This document shows, one piece after another, positions 23,067 to 35,199 of a DNA stretch of 64,000 nucleotides. The notes under the pieces are model-generated. The model was not told the DNA's origin. It searched no databases and saw only the letters and a program-made list of their open reading frames with translations. The translations under genes and the position numbers were made by a program. Position 1 is the stretch's first letter; the number at the start of each line of letters is the position of its first letter. The DNA is taken from positions 22,561,294-22,625,293 of the forward strand of contig NC_063155.1 of NCBI RefSeq assembly GCF_020921035.1, in the 5' to 3' direction. This stretch comes from Rhodamnia argentea (taxonomy: Eukaryota; Streptophyta; Magnoliopsida; Myrtales; Myrtaceae).

Positions 23067-24914
23067 GGGAACGTGGGAAGAGATTTTGACCTTTTCCCAA
23101 ATGAGAGTGTCTCTCCAGTTTTATTTTGTCGTAGGTTTTCGATGTACTCATTTATTTTTGGTTTGGTGCTTTTGGAAAAAAAAGGAGTAAAACTCGCCGT
23201 TTGTTGTCAAGTCGGCGGTGGGGTCTGGTCAGCGAAGCCGGCTATGGACCAAAGACAATTTCTCCTGCCCTCCCTTTAATTTGGTGTACCCAGACGCTCC
23301 CTTGGACCGGTCATGCATGACATTTGATCGGTCGAATGCACGATGGAACTGTATTAGAAAAGTTCTACATCGAATAATTAATGTAATGTGGAGCGATTAA
23401 TATATTCAAATTGGCCCATAACTCATTGACTTAACCTTTTAAGTGAAGGTGAGTCCAACTAGATATATTGACGGGCTCGGACTTGGATTCCTTCTTAACG
23501 ATCTCATCGAATGAAGGTACTGAACTTCTGTTGCGCGCTCCCGACACGAAGCCCCAAGAACATTAACCTTTCTATCATCAAATCAAACCATATACAACAT
23601 CCTAATCATCTTCCGGGCTAGACAACTCTTCAGCTACTCCGATCCTCGAGCACGAGATAGCGACATGCGGATGCTCAGTTTACGTTCCTCCACACCGCAT
23701 TGAATCCTCTCGATCGGCCCTGATACTTTTCCCCTTCTCTTTCTACGACCCTCGTCACTCCTCAACCTCCGACTTGTCGCCTCTCGAACACATACGATGG
23801 TGGCGATCTTATTTGTTTATTGACAGAGGTGGCGTGCACGGTCGTTGTAACTTTATTTCACACCTTGCACAACTCCCCACAATTTGATTTTCAATTTGGA
23901 GAATCGAAGTCGAGAGAGATCAGTAATAACGAATTTTTTGGCCGCCTCGACAATTGGGAATCCTTCCTCAAGTTTCTATTACAAGCATTGGTGTAAAAGT
24001 GCTTTTGGGCAATTCGAATGTCACCAAAAAATGGGAAAGCCACTAGACAAGAGGCGAGAGGAGGTCTCGGGTTCCAATTTATACGTAATTGTCACGACGG
24101 CTTGGCGACAACTTCAACGTCGGTATCTAGTCGCGGCGCATACGAAGCGCCATAAACCGGGCTGAATTTAGTCCGGCGCAAAAAAAAATTCAGCCGAGGC
24201 TATCGGTCGATGGTTCGAAAAACATAATGAGTTTCAGGATCGGAGGTGGGATGATGTGTTGACCTACCGAAAAAACGAGTCTAGAATGGCTAAACTTAGG
24301 TTGAACTCTGGTGGACCAATGTTTGATCAACGTTGAACGTGCATGGCATGGATACGGTCCAACCTTACGCCTTTCGTGGAGACCAACTCGTGCCTCATCA
24401 CCATAAAAATACAGTAAAAGAAGAAAGCAGTCGGTCCTTCGAGCTGGCTTTGACCATTCTTTAAGGAAGAAAAATGCTGCTTTGAATAGAACTTCTTAGT
24501 AGTAGCGGCTTCGCTTACTTTAATAGAATTGAAAGATTTCGAACCGATCCAGTCTGCCATTCCCCTCTTGGTGGGATTAATAGGTAGTATCTTTTGTTTT
24601 TTTTTGTTTTTTTTTTTTTTTTTTGCCCTTTTCTTCCTTTTTGCAAACAGGAAGAAAAAAGACATTTGACCATATTTACCGCAGATAGGAGAAAAAAACT
24701 CACGTGCATGATATTGAATATGGCCGGTTGTGAAATTGAAATCTAACGTAGAACGATTACGTTTCGGTCTATATATCTCTGGATCTTTATACTGCATGCC
24801 GAAGATTGTTTGCTTTCACCAGCGGTAAATATATGAAACGGGTTGAGGAATAATTTCTTCTCTTGGCAAACCGTGGCTTCTCAATATGATATTCCTCGTA
24901 ACTATTAAAAGGCT

Positions 24915-25115
24915 GCTGTTTGTTTCGCGAAAAATTAATGATTTGAAAAATTAATGGTATCTTGTGTCGCTTGAAATAATTAGTTAATAGATGATATTTT
25001 CATTATCGACAATAATTTACTGAACACATTTTTTATTGGTTCATTTTTATAAGCGATAGAAGTAATCATTTTAAGGAAAAATATTTTCCAATCATTTCCG
25101 ATAATCAAATGCACC
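24915..25115. repeat. Short AT-rich repeat, copy 2 (related copy at 3605-3795)
   Basis: Begins gtttgtttcgcgaaaaatta and ends near aatcatttccgataatcaaa. Same word order as the copy near 3.6 kb. MITE-like. Confidence 0.4.
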
Positions 25116-25574
25116 CTGAGAAGTTTGTCATTAGGCTGTAAAATCTCAATCAAACTAATGTTCGAGTTCTGTTTATTTTTTTTTTCCTTGCCTTGGTAAT
25201 TCCCCGTTGACCAATATGCTCGGTCGATTACGTCCCTATGTCAAATATGTTGACCTTTGCAGAACATCATGGATGGATATTTTGACTTCCAGGCACAAAA
25301 CAGACATGCGCATGACAAATTCCTGTCCTAAGTTAAATATTCCCGTTTCAAAGTCTGAACCTTTCCGTCAAGCTAAAAGCCAATGGCTATGCAGTTCGAA
25401 GATCGTGGATCCCCAGCACGTCAAAGTTCGAGATCACCGACCGTAGAGGTCTTACCTCAAACATGGCGTCTATTACGACTTCTTGCATTTTTGGGCACGT
25501 GACACATTCGAGAATCGAACCACCAAGTCAAATTGAGTGATTTTGGGACTGCCCGTGGGATAAAACTGCACAAA

Positions 25575-26190
25575 AAGTAAAAAGTTTAAAAAAAATTGTT
25601 AAAATGGTTAAAAATAAGCTAAAAATTAAAAAATAAAAAATAAAAAAAAAGGCTTTGATTTGGTAACGCCGATGGTAGGGGATGGTTCGCGGGGGTCGCC
25701 GAGCCTCCGCTAGTGGTTAGCGACTCTCACCGACCACAAGCAAGGGCTTGCCGGCCCTCACCCAAATCTGGGCAAGGGTTGCCAAACCTCATTGGCGATG
25801 GTGGGGCGGTGATGGCGGCAAGGGCTTGTGCAAGCCCTCACCGCTGCCAAGTCCAACTCTTTTTTTTTTTTAATAATTTTTTTTAGTTTTTTAGCTTATT
25901 TTTAAAAATCAGTCCACGTGGACTGAATTTTTTGAACAATTTGCCACGTGAAGTCCATTTTTAAAAAAAATTTGCCGCGTGGACCAACTTTTTAAAAAGA
26001 TTTGCAAAGTAATATTAAAAAATTAATAATAAATGTCACGTAATCAGTTTGACCGGAATTTCTGACCGTTGGCATTAAAATGATAGTTTTTTCTTTGATC
26101 CGGCACTTAAATGAGTTGACGAAAAATTTTGGCATTAAAGTGAGCAGCACCGTACATAAATTTTGATACTTTTAGTGTCCTTCTGCCGAT
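25575..26190. mobile_element. AT-rich element with GC-rich core, 'ggcattaaagtg' family
   Basis: A core at about 25655-25855 (gagcctccgctagtgg, ccggccctcacccaaatctg, ggcaagggcttgtgcaagcc) sits between long A-rich and T-rich runs (aaaataaaaaataaaaaaaa on the left, ttttttttttaataattttt on the right). The right end carries cacttaaatgagttgac and ggcattaaagtgagcagcac, words related to the ends of the element at 61615-62990. A matching left terminus is not clear, so it may be truncated. Confidence 0.5.
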
Positions 26191-26267
26191 AAAAATAACT
26201 CTCTTCATCGAAAAGAAATGTGAAGTGGAGCGACGCTTACGTTTGCCTTCAGCAATCAAGATGACCA

Positions 26268-26690
26268 TGTTAGAATATATTTCTTATGTGGGCTTTATTA
26301 ATTGTTATTATACTTATTAATTGGTCTAATAAAAAAAAGATACACAGTTTCCAATTTATTCTAATATGGAGCTGGATAGTGTGTGCTGAGTTATTTCCTT
26401 TTCCGTAATGAGAGGGTAGGTTACAAACTCTATAAATAGAACTCAAGTCCCTCTTCTAAACCCTAATGTCCACATAACCTCACATAAAGAGTTGTCAATC
26501 TCATTGAAACCGGTGCATAAAAGGGGTTAATAGAGGACAAGCTTTTGAGCATTGGATCGTCGTCAATTCCACATCAAGAATGATGGATTCGAAACAAAGT
26601 TTGTTAATTCCTTTGCTTGATAAACATGATTCGCTTATCTATACGTGTTATTATTGAGTTGCTGCATATGAATTAAAATCGCAGCTTACA
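26268..26690. mobile_element. Solo-LTR-like fossil, possibly Ty1/Copia type
   Basis: About 420 bases beginning tgttagaatatatttcttat and ending with cagcttaca, with an internal promoter-like tctataaataga followed by leader-like sequence. The TG..CA ends, size and internal TATA box are those of a plant LTR. No element interior lies beside it, so it would be a solo LTR. Matching target duplications are not seen, so the ends are uncertain. It is an old, non-functional remnant. Confidence 0.4.
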
Positions 26691-27363
26691 AACCTTCATT
26701 CTTGAAAAATAACTTCCTTTGAAAGATTGTCCATATGATGTCTGATCGGTTCAGGATTGGTTTTGAAGACCCTTATGTCAAGTCACCAGTGAAAAGCAAT
26801 TAGCGGGAGAAGTATGTTTTGGATTTTGGTACTTTTAGCGGACGACCCTAAGATTTCATTCGAGCGTAAGCCGCGAGAAGTTTTTCGCAAAGCAAATGCA
26901 GGTATAAATCCAAGTTAGATAGTCGAGAAGGAGGTGCTGGTAAGGACAGGGACTGTGGTCGTCCGTCTCCGGATTGCCGGCCGGAAATCCGGTCGGCACA
27001 ACAGGCCGTCACCATTTTATTACGGGATGAAGCTCGTTGCTCATGGAAAGAGTGACTGAACACCATGTACGCAAATACATTTGGATCATGACGGCCTGCC
27101 ATTTATCGTCGAAGAAAAAGTTCCGGTTATTTTGAGCATACCATTATACAAATTTGAACTCCCATCTGCACTTTTTTTTTTTTCCCGAATCACTCGAACT
27201 TTGAGAAAGAAAATTAGAAATCAAATTTTGACTTTATAGTTGAATAGGGGAATTTCTTATTGTTCAACAGCCAAGGACCCCTTTTGTTGACAAGGAAAAC
27301 GGACCAGGAATACAACATTAGGAATGATCGTCTTACCGGACCGCGATCCCCTACTAAAGAAAA
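26691..27363. other. Intergenic, no gene seen
   Basis: Short frames only, including an 84-codon minus-strand frame at 26848-27102 with no recognisable domain. Confidence 0.5.
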
Positions 27364-28860
27364 GGGAGAAATTACCAAAAAAAAGTCATAAATCTATTAT
27401 AATTGTGTCAATTCAATCTTAATTTTTTTTTTGGCCGATTCAGTCATAAAATTTTGAGAAAAATCCAAAAAAGGGCCTGAAGTGCTCTTGATTTTTCAAA
27501 TAAGGACCCAAAGTGAATTATATTTCAAATAAGGGCCCGAAGTAATATAGTACGTTTCAATTGAGGGCCCGAAGTGGTTATAATGTTTCAAAAAAGGGTA
27601 CGGCTTGAAGGGTATTTTCGTTATTTCACATTTTAATTTTTTTTTTTTTTTTCTTTTCTTGATTACAAAAAAAAGGTATGCACAGGCGGGAGGGCTGCCC
27701 CTCCCGCCCGTGGCCGCCGGCCCACCGCCGGTGGGGGGTCGACGAGCGGGGTGAAGGCCGGTGGGGTCGCCGGCGACCTCGGTGGTCCCGCTCGTCGGAG
27801 GCAAGGGCCTCTGGCCCTCGCCAAAAACGGGAGAGGGTTGGGCCCTCTCCCAAATCTGGGTGAGGCCGGCGGTCCTCGCCTAGATCGGGGGTCGCCGGCC
27901 GTTGCCCGGGATTGGGCCGGAGTCGCGTTGACTAGGCGACCCCCAACCCGGGCGCGGATCGCCGGCCTCACCTAGATCCGGGAGAGGGCCCGACCCTCTC
28001 CCGATTTTGGCGAGGGCCGAGGCCCACACCTTTGACCGGGCGGGGCCGACGGCCACAAGCGGGAGGGGGAGCCCTCCCATCCGTGAACGTAAACTTCCTC
28101 CTATCTTTTTTTTTTTTTTTGGTGGAAACAGATAACAAAAACTATAATAAAAAAGAAAAAATTAAATAAGTAAAAAGACTAAAATACCCTTGAATCAAGC
28201 CTTTTTTTGAGATTTTAAGGTCATTTCAAGCCCTTATTTGAAACAGTATTCACTTGAAACCCCTATTTGAGAAAATACAAGGACTTCGGGCTCTTTTTTG
28301 AAACAGTGTTCATTTGGGGCCCTTATTTGAGAAAACATGAGGAATTCGGGCCCTTTTTTGAATTTTTCCCTAAAATTTTTATAATTGGGCTAATTCAATC
28401 AATTTGGTTGTCAACCCAGACATGATAAATTTTTAATAATTTACTAATATTTTTTCAATTTTTCAATTTTTTTAAATATTTTTAGGATTTGGGCCTGGGA
28501 TCTCCGTCCATCACTGGGTGAGGGCTCACGACCCTGGCCCGACCGTAGCAAGGGTTTGCGGCCCTCACCCTAGGGCTGGAGGAGGTTGCTAGCCCTCGGC
28601 CAATGGCCGGCAGCCTTCCGTAGGCTCAAACCCTAAAAAAAGAAAAAAGAAAAGAAAAAGGTAAAAAAAATGATTAAAAAATAATCAAAAATTCAAAAAA
28701 TATCAAGTATTATTAAGAAATTATCATGTTAGTGCCAGTTGGACAAATGGACTAAATTGACATAATGACAAGAGGTTTAGGACTCAATCAATTAAAAAAA
28801 GTTTGGGACTAAATTGACGCAAATGCAATAGATTTAGAAATTTGTTGGTAATTCTCCCAT
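27364..28860. mobile_element. Outer inverted-repeat element, 'taggactaaattgg' family, with another element nested in it
   Basis: The left arm (27364-27465) starts gggagaaattaccaaaaaaa and runs to gattcagtcataaaatttt. The right arm resumes at about 28375 and ends near 28860 with gcaatagatttagaaatttg. Between 28480 and 28640 the right part has its own GC-rich core (tgagggctcacgaccctggc, ggccctcaccctagggctgg). The interruption at about 27468-28376 is a second, different element. Confidence 0.6.
27468..28376. mobile_element. Nested inverted-repeat element, 'aagggcccgaagt' family, with large GC-rich core
   Basis: The left arm repeats the phrase caaataagggcccgaagt three to four times; the right arm carries the reverse complement, such as cgggcccttttttgaa and ggggcccttatttgag. 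The core (about 27675-28085) is over 65% G+C by eye and built from words such as ggccctctcccaaatctggg, cctagatcgggggtcgccgg and ggcgagggccgaggcc. It is flanked by poly-T runs. All long open frames here are low-complexity Arg/Pro/Gly shadows and not genes. A smaller relative without the core lies at 47255-47580. Confidence 0.65.
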
Positions 28861-30427
28861 AGGGGAATGACAAAAGGCACAACCTAATTGAATTTACTTT
28901 TGTTGTTCATCTCTTTTTGGCTGCTCCCATGACAAGTTATTCTCAGTATTTACCTAATGAAACACAACTCGAAGTGGCACTCTTCGGTTCTTTAAACCAC
29001 TTTCAACCATGAGTTGGCCCTTTACCAAAGACGGGATCGCACACCTTCAACACCCATTAACGATAGAGGACAGCGACATCGTTCCATTCCAAATCGCACA
29101 TAAAAATGGTTTGTTCGAAAACAAAAATGCTTATTATTGAAACAACAATCGAGATGAAGAAATCTTTACATTCTTATGAAATCAAATCTGATTCTGTAGA
29201 ATTGCGGTGTCATTTTTTATTATTATATTGTTGTTCTTTCTTTTCTATACTTATTCCGCACGTGCACCGCACACATATATTTGTATGCACGTATAACTCT
29301 TTTATTTGTCCTCAATAATCCGTATACAACTTAGATCAATTCAATAAATTCCACAGCTTCTAAAGCATCCTCTCCACAGCTCGAAGCCGACGCCAGCATT
29401 TGTCTGAAATCGATAACTAAATTTTGTTAGAACCGAAAAGCTAGTAATTACCTGCGACACGCCTAAACAATACATGGTCAGAACATTATCCACTCTCCCC
29501 AAGAGCTTCGGTTCCCGCCGCGAGAGGGCAAGAAATCTTCGGCACCGATAAATCACGATCAGCTACCATAGTAGCCGATCACGATGGATTTCAGTACACA
29601 CCAAGAATTGCATCTGGACGAAAGCTTTGTCACCCGAAGTGGGCGAAATACGGAAGCCCTTGAGGGAGAGTGAGCAATGCCGAACCATCGGATATGTGCT
29701 TCGACCGTTTGAGGTCGACTGCACGATCTTTTCTCACCGGCTCGACCAAGACACAGTCCCTCGCACTCGCCCCAGAGACTTCCAGACTTGCGCTGTTTTT
29801 TTTTTTTTGGCTAACCAGGCCGGCCATGGCCAGAAGCCATCGAGGGAGATTGCTAAGTAGAGAAATGCTTTGGTCTCAGCAGCGGCTCTCAAAACACAAT
29901 CTCAAACAACGATTTTCGCAAAAAAGCAAGACAAAGCCTGTTCGCTCTCCCTCGATGGCTTCTACTTCCAAGACTTTGCATCTCATTTCAAAGCCAAAGT
30001 GAGAATTATAAAAAGAGACGCAGGATCAGAAGATCCTGAGGGAGAGTGAGCAACCCAATTTGCCTTGGAGTTTACTTTGCTCTAACTAAGCTTTTGGTTC
30101 TGAGGAACAAGGATTGGCCGAGAAGACCATTTTATAGTGAGAAAAATAGGTGGCCAGCATGGTGGGGAACCCACATCTTGGCTCTTGACTTTTTTTGGGC
30201 AAACCGGATCTTCTTTGCTTCCAGATATGTTTCACAATGGATATATGAAAGTAGGTCATTGTACATGGATAAAGATTGGAAATTGGAAATGTGCTCAAAA
30301 TGTGCTTGACACCTGGGGCAGAAATAGACATTTGAAGCCCTAGAAAAATGCTCGAGATGACTTCCAAATCGAATCCAAGTTAATTGTCTCGAGACGGCTC
30401 ACATGATTTTGACACGAACATGAATAA
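28861..30427. other. Intergenic; no gene supported
   Basis: The region contains short frames and a repeated phrase tgagggagagtgagcaa (about 29662 and 30039), with the related cgagggagattgc near 29840. The text between suggests a rearranged small repeat. No exon chain or domain was identified. Confidence 0.4.
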
Positions 30428-31330
30428 TGGGAAAATTGTCCAAAAAAATCTCAAATCTATTGTGGTATGTACGGATTTTTTTTTTAATTTGGTCAATATA
30501 ATCGTAAATCTTTTGACGATTTTTCATTGTAGCCCTTTCGGCCAAGAAAAACAGGTTCTCGAGTAGACCTGGAATAGGACCGGAAGAACAGGATAGGTTC
30601 CAAAACAGGTTCCAGGATAAACATGGTAGGTTCTATGTTCCAAAAATTTGGAACCAAGTTATAATAGGGTTTGTTTCGGGTCCAGGTCCAAAACCTACCC
30701 ACCTCGCCCATACTCATCCCTAAGTTAGTCCATGCAGGATTCAAGGAGAAAGAGAAAGATAAGGAGTTGGATATGAGAGTTGAGGAGCCTAGGATCGGTG
30801 AAGGCTGCGACCCTCGCTTGTGTCCGATGAGGATGTGGCTGTCGAAGAAGATGCACAGTAGTGTTGAAAAGAAAAGAAAAGAAAAAGAAAGAAAAAAATA
30901 GGGAAAAGAATTGAATTTTTTTTAAAAAAATTAGGAAACAATAATTCTTCCATGTTAATAGCTGAAAAAAAAAAAAAAGGCTAGTCACGCCAAGTAGGAA
31001 AGCCACCGCCGACTGGACCACCACGTTCATGATTTTCTGCGTAAATTGGTTGGATGGACTACATTAGAATATCATCAAAAAATTTAGAACTACATTGGCT
31101 AAATTGAAAAGTTTATGACAAAATTGACTGTCGTACAATGGGAAAATTGTCTAAAAAATCCTAAACTTATTACTCTTTCGCCAATTCAATCCAAAATCCT
31201 TTAATTGTATCAATTGAGTCTTAAACCTTTTCAGTTTTGCTAATTGAGTGTATTTGGCAATTTTGACCGAAAATTATTAACGTAGACGTCAACTGTCTTG
31301 CGTGGAGTCAATGCCAATGTAGACATTTTT
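30428..31330. mobile_element. Cluster of 'taggactaaattgg'-family inverted-repeat elements, partly nested
   Basis: A left arm begins at 30428 (gggaaaattgtccaaaaaaa). An unrelated insert at about 30545-30720 is built of aggttcc/ggaacc words (caggataggttccaaaacag). A GC-rich core with ggctgcgaccctcgcttgtg follows at about 30770-30850, and a right arm ends near 31140. There a second arm starts with the same gggaaaattgtctaaaaaat and runs to about 31330 without a visible partner, so it is truncated. Confidence 0.5.
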
Positions 31331-31467
31331 TTTTATTTGGTATTAATATTTTGTTTTCGTCTTCTTTTTTGATCTGTTTCATATGCCTAATAATTGATAT
31401 GTTCTATCTCTAAGTTCTAAGTGCTTTGAAGGTTCTTGGCCTTGGTCTCCAATCTAAGCCATATATG

Positions 31468-32126
31468 TAGGGGTGTCAAAATGGAATTGACTACCGAATC
31501 GAATCGCGAACCGAACCGAATTGAATTGAATTCGCGCATTTTGCTTTGGTTTGGTTTTCAGTTAAGGTAATTGAAAAATAACATTTTTTTAGTTCAGTTA
31601 TTTCGGTTCATTAACCAAATCGCACTAAAAATCTTCAAAATAACTTTTTATCTTATTTTTCCTTTTCCTTTTCCTTTTCCTTTTCCTTTCTTTTCTTTTT
31701 TTCTCTTTTTAGGGCTGAGGGCCGATGGTTGAAATTTTTTTCATTGCTTAAGAATCCATCCGATGGAAGGTTATAGTAGCAAAAGCCATTGGAATTACCT
31801 GTGGGCGAGGGTCAATCTGGCGGTCACCCGGCCCCCGGAGAGGGTCGGCGACCCCGTTGGCCCCCGGGCAAGGGCGTCGCGGCCCTCACCAATGCGAGAT
31901 CAAGCGTCGATGAGAGTCGCAAAGCCCTTGTCCAGTCCCTCGTGGCGTTAGCGAGGGTCGCAATGCCCTTGATCAAGGTCGGCGACCCAAAAAAGAAAAA
32001 GAAAAAATAAAAATCAATAAAGAAAAATCAAAAATCGAATCGAACCGAACTGAATTGTTGTTTTAATTAATATTCTGTTCAAGACGAGATTCGATTTAGT
32101 TCAAGCTTGAACCATTTACACTCCTA
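31468..32126. mobile_element. Inverted-repeat element, 'aaccgaaccgaat' family, with GC-rich core
   Basis: Termini taggggtgtcaaaatgg (31468) and ccatttacactccta (ending 32126) are imperfect reverse complements. Inside the left end is cgaaccgaaccgaattgaat and inside the right end aatcgaaccgaactgaattg. The core (about 31790-31995) has ggtcaatctggcggtcaccc, gagagggtcggcgaccccg and ggcaagggcgtcgcggccct. A short (ccttttc)n run precedes the core. No transposase. Confidence 0.6.
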
Positions 32127-34134
32127 GAACCTTTGACAGGTTGCAATAATTACTACTAGTTGCGTTTTTATTTTTTATAGTACGAGAATAATGCCACTTA
32201 TCTTAGGCATGTGAATCTTATCCACATTATCTTTTGCACGTCAACGCAAGGGAAAATTCCAAATTGACAGTCCGCATTGGCCGAATCCTGCTTTTCTATC
32301 CTTCTTGCTTTAAATCTCGACACCCAATGGCATATCTTCCATTTGGATAAAAAAAAGATAAATGTGCCTTTAACGGTTCTGACACGTGTCCCAAAAAAAA
32401 AAAAACTATTGCCATGATTGAACTACAGTGTTTACGATTTTCGATGAAGATTGGCCAAAAGAATTACCTCGAAATTTCATATAAATATTTAAAATTAAAT
32501 TAAAATTTTTAAAATTCAATTCACATTCATATGATAGATGTAAGATTCATTGGGTAATTTTTCCTTGTTGACTTTCTTAAACATGCTTGTCGTTTGTAAC
32601 AAAGACATGTCTGACATGGAATATTCACCGGTGTTTCTTCAGAGAAGGTAAAAGTCATTTAGTAACTCTTACATGATAACATCTAAAAGCTAAGTGCATA
32701 ACCATTTGATTGAAATAATATGTTATATTTAGATATCACAGTCGACTTTCTAAACTAACATTTTGACACTAGATAATCATCCAATTAACTTATAATTGAG
32801 TTTATTTAGATGTCATGGTAGGAAAGTTATAACAACTAAAGTTGAGGGTCATAACTTCTTTTAAGATGAAAAACTTCCCATTATAAGAAAGTTCAATAAT
32901 TGTAGTCGTATAAAATGATACATCATGATCATTAAAGACGTACCATACACGCGAAAGCCCGACGGATCAATGGCGATGAAGAGGGATTGCCAACCCTTCT
33001 AGAAATCCAACCCATTGACAAGTTTCGAGAGCACACTACGAATTTGCCTTTACTGTGAAATGGGTTTTCAAATGGAGTCTTAAACCCGCCATTGAGAGCA
33101 CGGTGAATGTTTTGAGCAAATGGATGTAGCAACTGCAAAGCAATCGAAAGATAGGATTAACTAGATTTTTTTGGGTTAGTAGTAAGTACGAATACATCCT
33201 AATATATCTTCAAAAAACTGAGTGTTTTTCATATAAAACTAGAGAAATTTGGGATTTAGGGAATTGTAAACTGAAATCGAAGCCCGAACTGCACATCACC
33301 GCCCAATATCAAAATGAACGTCATGCGACAAATAAATGTGCTATGAAAAAGGATTGTTTGCGCGATTTGTCGAATAGGGCCATGTATATGGAATATGTTG
33401 GCATGAAGTTGGCATTCATTTTCGTTCTTTATGTTCCTCTCGACATACATTGCTTCGGCTCCCACCAAAAACTCTCTCTCTCTCTTTTTCTTTAGGATTT
33501 CCAGCGCCGCCGGTAGCACTTCTTGAGGGAGAGCGCGACATTTCTCTCTCGTCTCCTCATTATCAAGATTTCTACTTTTTTTAGCTTTTCTCTCCCATTC
33601 TATTTTGGGAGTACTTGTGTGTGAATAAATTTCTACGGTTGATTTTGGGTGGACGTGGAGACTAGTTCGGCCATTCGTCCAGTTGACAGCCATTGAAGAA
33701 GATGTTTGTGACGTGATTTCACAATCTCTTCGAGATTACCTCGCTCTCCCCTCTCGATTTAGATTTAGGTTTAGATCCGAGGGTTATACTCTCCCGGACT
33801 AGATCTATATATAAATCTAGGAGTTATTTATAGGTATTTGATATTTGTTCTTTCAAAAAATTGTGCTCGGATATGATGATGAGGACATCGAACCTAGAAG
33901 CACACCGCAAACCGTTGCAAATGGCATGGGAGACTCGGTGTATACTCATCGGTGAATCTAGTGATCAGCCGCTGTTTACAATGACAAATCTGTTATTAAG
34001 GGATGAAATTGTGCTTTTACCTACGAGTGTGCTATGTTATATGCTTTTAGGTATTTGCTTTGTTCCGTAGTTTTTTGAGATTTGCTAGACTTGAAAGCTT
34101 TCTATGTACCTCTCGAGTACTATTCTGCTTAGGC
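32127..34134. other. Intergenic, no gene supported
   Basis: A 145-codon minus-strand frame at 33256-33693 is the longest. It has a Lys/Glu-rich centre and no domain I recognise, and no supporting splice context. The rest is AT-rich. Confidence 0.45.
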
Positions 34135-34950
34135 TTTGTCCGTTTGTTTTCCAGAAAGTCGGTTTTCAGGAAAATGACAATATTTTCCGTTGTTAGACTT
34201 AAACCCGAAGATGACCCGGAAATATTTTTTGCTTTTTAGTATGGAAAATTAGATTTGACTTCCCTTTGTGCACCCCTTCGATAAATTTTATTTGTATTTT
34301 ATTTTTTTATTATATTTTTCATTTTTATTTTTTTAAGTTCTAAAGTTTTTATTTTTTTTTATATTTTTCCCTTTTCATTTATTTTTATTTTTATTTTTTT
34401 CCCCTTTCCCTTCTTCTATCGATTGCTGACCGCGGGTGAGCTCGAGCCTCGCCACGGACCCACAGGCCGACGAGGCGAAGCTCTGGCCTCTAGCCACGCT
34501 CGGGGGTGACAATGGAGAGGCGAGGTGAGGCGAGGCTCGGCCTCGAGCGAGGTTGAGCTCATCGGCCTCGTCGCTTGTGGCCGGTCATTGGTGATTGGCC
34601 AAAGAAGAAAGGAAAATAAAAATAAAATAAAAATAAAAGAGAAAAAAATAAAAATTTCGAATTAAAAAAATGAAGATAATAACAAAATAAAGAACAATAT
34701 TTTTTGTCATAAAATAAAAAAATAATTAAAAAGAAAGAAAATGTGAAAGAGAGGAGGAAAAAAAGATGAGGGAAAATGTTTTCCGCTTCTCAATACTAAG
34801 GAAAATGTTTTCCCCATTTTTGAATGCGCGTTTTCCATGAGAGGAAGATGATTTCCTTGACTTGTTTATTTTCCGCGAAATGAATGCCGAAAAATCCGGA
34901 AAATATTTTTCTTGAAGTTGATTTCCACTAAACGAGCAGAGCCTTATTAG
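34135..34950. mobile_element. Inverted-repeat element, 'ggaaaatgttttcc' family, with GC-rich core
   Basis: Left end ggctttgtccgtttgttttc (34134 on) and right end aaacgagcagagcc (ending about 34947) are imperfect reverse complements. Both arms are full of ggaaaat/attttcc words. The core (about 34430-34600) has tcgagcctcgccacgg, gaggcgaggtgaggcgagg and catcggcctcgtcgcttgtgg. AT-rich runs such as aaaataaaataaaaataaaa flank the core. A 149-codon minus-strand frame at 34726-35175 is a by-product of the right arm. Confidence 0.55.
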
Positions 34951-35199
34951 ATAAGCTACTTGTACCTTATGAAGATAAGTAAGGATGAGTTTCGCATGTT
35001 CGATGCCCTCGGAATTTCTGGAAACAAGATTGAGACAAGGCGAACATGAAAATGAAGTTGAAGAGATGTTTAGATTACTCAAGTAATTTTGTCGCGGGGT
35101 ATTCTGAACACCTGAAAAAATCCTAAGCATCAGATGAACACAAAGTTTGCCGATGTTGCTCCATTGCTGCATCACAAACTCGCAGACAGCCAGACAAAC

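Larger units (their letters stand above)
21665..24840. repeat. Segmental duplication, copy B (partner 17160-20715)
   Basis: Partner of copy A, holding the intact PADRE gene. It lacks the tandem inverted-repeat DNA present in copy A and has its own T-rich insertion at about 24585-24680. The two copies re-align after that, at agattgtttgctttcaccag (about 24800) against agattgttttcttcgctggc (about 20668). Confidence 0.78.

Noticed and set aside
26268-26690. Complete LTR retrotransposon
   Set aside because: Only one LTR-like block is seen, with no matching partner, no interior genes and no confirmed target duplication; recorded as a solo-LTR-like fossil.
27496-28080. Several ORFs of 60-102 codons on both strands in the GC-rich core
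   Set aside because: All are Arg/Pro/Gly-rich by-products of the repeated GC words of a non-coding element core.
33256-33693. 145-codon minus-strand ORF
   Set aside because: No domain, no family resemblance, no splice or promoter context; probably chance.
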